A DNA stretch of 64,000 bases from Actinoplanes sp. NBRC 103695 (GTDB taxonomy: Bacteria; Actinomycetota; Actinomycetes; Mycobacteriales; Micromonosporaceae): positions 243,286 through 307,285 of the forward strand of contig NZ_BSTL01000011.1 of assembly GCF_030269485.1 (NCBI RefSeq), given 5' to 3'. Each line of letters begins with the position of its first letter. The stretch's first letter is position 1. Positions 61,416 to 64,000 of this stretch are shown here, piece by piece. The notes under the pieces are model-generated. The model had not been told where the DNA came from. It searched no databases and saw only the letters and a list, made by a program, of their open reading frames with translations. The position numbers and the translations under genes are program-made.

Positions 61416-62450
61416 TCAGGTGCCGCGGATCGTGAAGACCGGCGAGGTGGCGCCCGTCCGGCTGGGATTTCCCGGGGCGAGGGCACGGTAGGAGTACGTC
61501 CCCACGCCCGGTGGGGTGGCCAGGATGCTGAACCGGTCTTCGCCGTCGGTCGTGCCCCGGTTCACGGTTCGCCAGGTGCTGCCGGTGAGCCGCTGCAACT
61601 GCACCTCGGTGCCCGAACCGTCGGGCTCCAGCGTCCCGGTCACCGCGACGTTGGTGCCGGCCGGCACCGAGGTGGACGCCGGGCGGGCGGTCACCGACCA
61701 GCGGAAGTTCGGGAAGAGGTACGTCGGGGCGATGATGGTGGCCGGTTGCTCGGGGACGTTGTCACTGGTGATCCAGGCGCAGTGGCCGAGGGCGGCGCTC
61801 GTGCCGGTGAGCGTGGAGTTGTACACCCCGGACGCGTTGGTGCGGCCGTCCGGTGAGCGGATGTCACCCTCCGCGCAGCTGTTGTCGTAGTTCACCGTGA
61901 CCGGCACGCCTTGCAGGGGCTGGCCGCTGTCCCGGTCGATGACCCGCACGGTCCGGGTCAGGTTGCCGCCGACCACGGCCGGCTGGGGCGAGAAGGTCAG
62001 CGTCAGCACCGGCTTGTTGCTGCTGGTCACCTCGATCGACGGCACGTCGATGACGGTCGACGGGTCGATCTCGAGCAGGGCCCACGACGAGTCACGGGCG
62101 AAGATCAGGTCGGGCTTGTAGGTGCCGCTCGCCCAGTCCGAGGTGACCGCGACGCCGCCGGTCCAGACGCCGTCCTGCTTGGTGCCGCTGACCAGGCTCA
62201 GCACCACCCAGCGGTTGTTGATCCGCACCGCCGGGAAGGACTCCTGGCCGGCGAAGAACGGTTGCTCCACGACCTCGGTGTCGTCGGTCAGGCGGGCGCT
62301 GACCACCAGCAGCTTGGTCTGCAGCCCGGAGACGGCCACCGTCTCCCGCGAGAACGTGATCGAGTGCAGCTCGGGCGGTGTGTTGCCGGCCTTGACCGGT
62401 GCGGCGAGACCGGCCGTGATCAGGACCAACGCCGCGATTCCGCGTATCAC
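61416..62450 (-). CDS. Secreted Ig-like domain protein
   Basis: 344 residues. Signal peptide (IRGIAALVLITAGLAAPVKA), then strand-rich domains with an Ig-like/Big fold (VTARPASTSVPAGTNVAVTGTLEPDGSGTEVQLQ in outline) at the C-terminus and a NDSCAEG-type segment. GTG 62450 is six bases after TAGGCT (62457-62462), which itself overlaps the mtnA stop codon. No enzymatic motif. Confidence 0.8.
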   Translation of the reverse strand: MIRGIAALVLITAGLAAPVKAGNTPPELHSITFSRETVAVSGLQTKLLVVSARLTDDTEVVEQPFFAGQESFPAVRINNRWVVLSLVSGTKQDGVWTGGVAVTSDWASGTYKPDLIFARDSSWALLEIDPSTVIDVPSIEVTSSNKPVLTLTFSPQPAVVGGNLTRTVRVIDRDSGQPLQGVPVTVNYDNSCAEGDIRSPDGRTNASGVYNSTLTGTSAALGHCAWITSDNVPEQPATIIAPTYLFPNFRWSVTARPASTSVPAGTNVAVTGTLEPDGSGTEVQLQRLTGSTWRTVNRGTTDGEDRFSILATPPGVGTYSYRALAPGNPSRTGATSPVFTIRGT

Positions 62451-62459
62451 GTCTGAAGC

Positions 62460-63429
62460 CTAGGCGTCCGGGCGCTCGCCGCGGCCCGGTCGGATTGTGC
62501 GTCTGTCGGTGACGATCGCGGTGATCAGGTCGGACGGCGTGACGTCGAACGCCGGGTTGGCGGCCGGGAATCCGGCGGTCACCTCCTCGGCGGCCCGGTC
62601 CTCGATCTCGACCGCGGCGCCGTCCGTGGTGTCCGGGTCGATCGTGGACTCCGGCGCCACCACGACGAACGGGATGCCGGCCCGCTGGGCGCCGAGCGCG
62701 TGCGCGTACGTGCCGATCTTGTTGATCGTGTCGCCGTTGGCGCAGATCCGGTCGGCGCCGACCACCACCGCATCCACCTCGCCGCGCGCCATCAGGAACG
62801 GGCCGGCGCCGTCCACCGCCACCCGGAACTCCACGCCGGCCCGGGTCAGCTCCCACGCGGTCAGCCGGGCGCCCTGCAGCAGCGGCCGGGTCTCGCTGGC
62901 CAGCACATCCCGCAGGGTGCCGCGCCGGTGCAGCTCGAGCACCACGCCGAGGGCCGTTCCGCCGACCACCGAGCACAGGCCGCCGGTGTTGCAGTGGGTG
63001 AGCATGCGCGGCGCCCGCCCGCACAGTTCGGTGATCAGGTCGGCGCCGCGGGTGGCCATCGCCTCGGACGCGGCGATCTCCTCGTCCCGCACGCGCAGCG
63101 CCTCCTCGAGCGCGGCGCCCGGACCGTCGGGCAGGAGCTGGGCGGTGCGTCGCGCTCCGCGGGCCAGGTTCACGGCGGTGGGGCGTGCGCTTTTCTATCT
63201 CGCGTACGCAATGAGCAAGCTTTTGTGGGTCTGCCTCATGCAGCCGGGCGGCCAGGGCGACGCCGAGCGCACCGGCCACCCCCAGGGCGGGCGCGCCGCG
63301 CACGGCCAACGTCTGGATCGCCGCGATCAAATCGGGCACCGTGGTCAGCCGCAGGATCCGCTCCTCGGCCGGCAGTGCCGTCTGATCGATGATCTCGATG
63401 GCGCCGTCCACCCAGTCGATCGTCCGCAT
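62460..63429 (-). pseudogene. mtnA: Methylthioribose-1-phosphate isomerase, split by a one-base frameshift
   Basis: The N-terminal part (MRTIDWVDGAIEIIDQTALP..., LAVRGAPALGVAGALGVALA) is read from ATG 63429 with AGGAGG upstream. The rest (ARPTAVNLARG..., LTHCNTGGL with catalytic Cys, GADRICANGDTINKIGTY with Asp) runs in another frame. The switch is at about 63185-63194: dropping one C of AAGCGCACG restores EKARPTAVN. Total length is 970 bp, not a multiple of three. The enzyme opens the methionine salvage pathway. Sequencing error, genuine decay or recoding are all possible. Confidence 0.85.
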
Positions 63430-63447
63430 GCCTCCTATTCTGCAGAC

Positions 63448-64000
63448 ATGCCCGCCAGAGATCCGGTCGCCGACCTCCGCCGCATCGCCTTCCTGCTGGA
63501 ACGCGCCAACGAGGCCACCTACCGCGTGCGCGCCTTCCGTTCGGCCGCCGCGACGGTGGCGGCCCTGCCCCCGGACGAGCTCCACGAGCGGGTCGCTTCC
63601 GGAACCCTGTCGAAGCTGAAGGGTGTCGGCGACGTGACCGCGCTGGCGGTGTCCGAGTCGCTGGCCGGCACCGTCCCGGCCTACCTGCGCCGGATGGAGT
63701 CGACCGAGGGCACCGACCTGCAGGGCGCCGCGGCGAAGCTGCGGGAGGCGTTACGCGGCGACTGTCACGCGCATTCGGACTGGTCGGACGGCGGTTCGCC
63801 GATCGAGGAGATGGCCCTGGCCGCGGTCGAGCTGGGCCACGAGTACCTGGTGCTGACCGACCACTCGCCGCGGCTGACGGTCGCCAACGGACTGTCTCCG
63901 GCCCGCCTGCGCCAGCAGCTCGACCGGGTGGCCCGGCTGAACGACGCGCTGCCCGACGGTTTCCGGATGCTCACCGGCATCGAGGTGGACATTCTGGACG
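63448..64000 (+). CDS. PHP-domain protein with HhH N-terminus (PolX-like), 3' end outside window
   Basis: 184 codons visible. N-terminal pol-beta 8-kDa/HhH part (LRRIAFLLERANEATYRVRAFRSAA, GTLSKLKGVGDVTALAVSES) then a PHP metal domain: HAHSDWSDGG (His107, His109) and LVLTDHSPR. It resembles the PHP phosphatase/exonuclease of PolX or free-standing PHP phosphoesterases. ATG 63448 is six bases after TATTCT (63436-63441). A TTA codon occurs at 63751-63753. Confidence 0.9.
   Translation, partial: MPARDPVADLRRIAFLLERANEATYRVRAFRSAAATVAALPPDELHERVASGTLSKLKGVGDVTALAVSESLAGTVPAYLRRMESTEGTDLQGAAAKLREALRGDCHAHSDWSDGGSPIEEMALAAVELGHEYLVLTDHSPRLTVANGLSPARLRQQLDRVARLNDALPDGFRMLTGIEVDILD

Noticed and set aside
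61196..61486. 96-codon minus frame over tRNA-Ser(CGA)
   Set aside because: Antisense of the tRNA and terminator; no supporting signals.

Overview
The window is high-GC DNA with GTG starts, many leaderless start codons, a WhiB-family regulator, a two-gene Get3/ArsA-like ATPase pair, a SigE-type sigma factor and lipoprotein signals. All of this fits an actinomycete. Gene order and protein style suggest the Micromonosporaceae (Actinoplanes-like), but that is inference. No plasmid, phage, IS element or CRISPR array is seen. The window is a chromosomal core segment carrying accessory insertions.

Layout. 1-2915: an unusual carboxyltransferase / biotin-carboxylase pair. 2858-7889: a membrane Ser/Thr kinase and a very large adenylate cyclase-ATPase-TPR regulator. 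7886-17559: a compact block (MBL-fold hydrolase, RidA, DUF4177, two Get3-like ATPases, WhiB4/WblA-type regulator, PonA2-type penicillin-binding protein, YqeY, metallophosphoesterase) in the order I recall for M. tuberculosis Rv3677c-Rv3683. 17634-24415: tRNA-Pro, GntR regulator, secreted chitinase, a FIST + GAF-GGDEF-EAL signalling pair, pyrE. 25042-30212: asd-lysC facing away from leuA, which has a leucine-rich leader peptide and hairpin. 30402-38841: secreted nuclease, hexosaminidase and an oligopeptide-type ABC transporter operon. 39212-44378: recR, ybaB, dnaX, SRP RNA and tRNA-Ser(GGA). 44809-58224: mostly accessory genes (GDPD, ArsR-MFS, STAS, USP-ArsB, SDR/LysR, SigE unit, DinB, tyrA, a beta-propeller, an M23 peptidase). 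59128-64000: tadA with its partner gene, deoD, tRNA-Ser(CGA), a frameshifted mtnA and the start of a PHP-domain protein.

Functional themes. Amino-acid supply is represented by lysC-asd, leuA and tyrA, and nucleotide and methylthio salvage by pyrE, deoD and mtnA. Translation and replication functions are three tRNAs, SRP RNA, tadA, dnaX and recR. Envelope and chitin functions are the PBP, M23 peptidase, GH19 and GH20 enzymes and the ABC importer. Several local regulatory sites can be read directly: palindromes at the GntR, ArsR and LysR starts, the leuA leader, and many -10 hexamers 5-9 bases before a start codon.

Most notable observations: both halves of the first carboxylase pair lack conserved active-site residues; short tandem repeats have expanded inside tadA and dnaX and across the 3' ends of dnaX and tadA/deoD, so that the repeat unit carries the stop codon; mtnA is split by a one-base frameshift; and an anti-anti-sigma gene carries TTA as its second codon.
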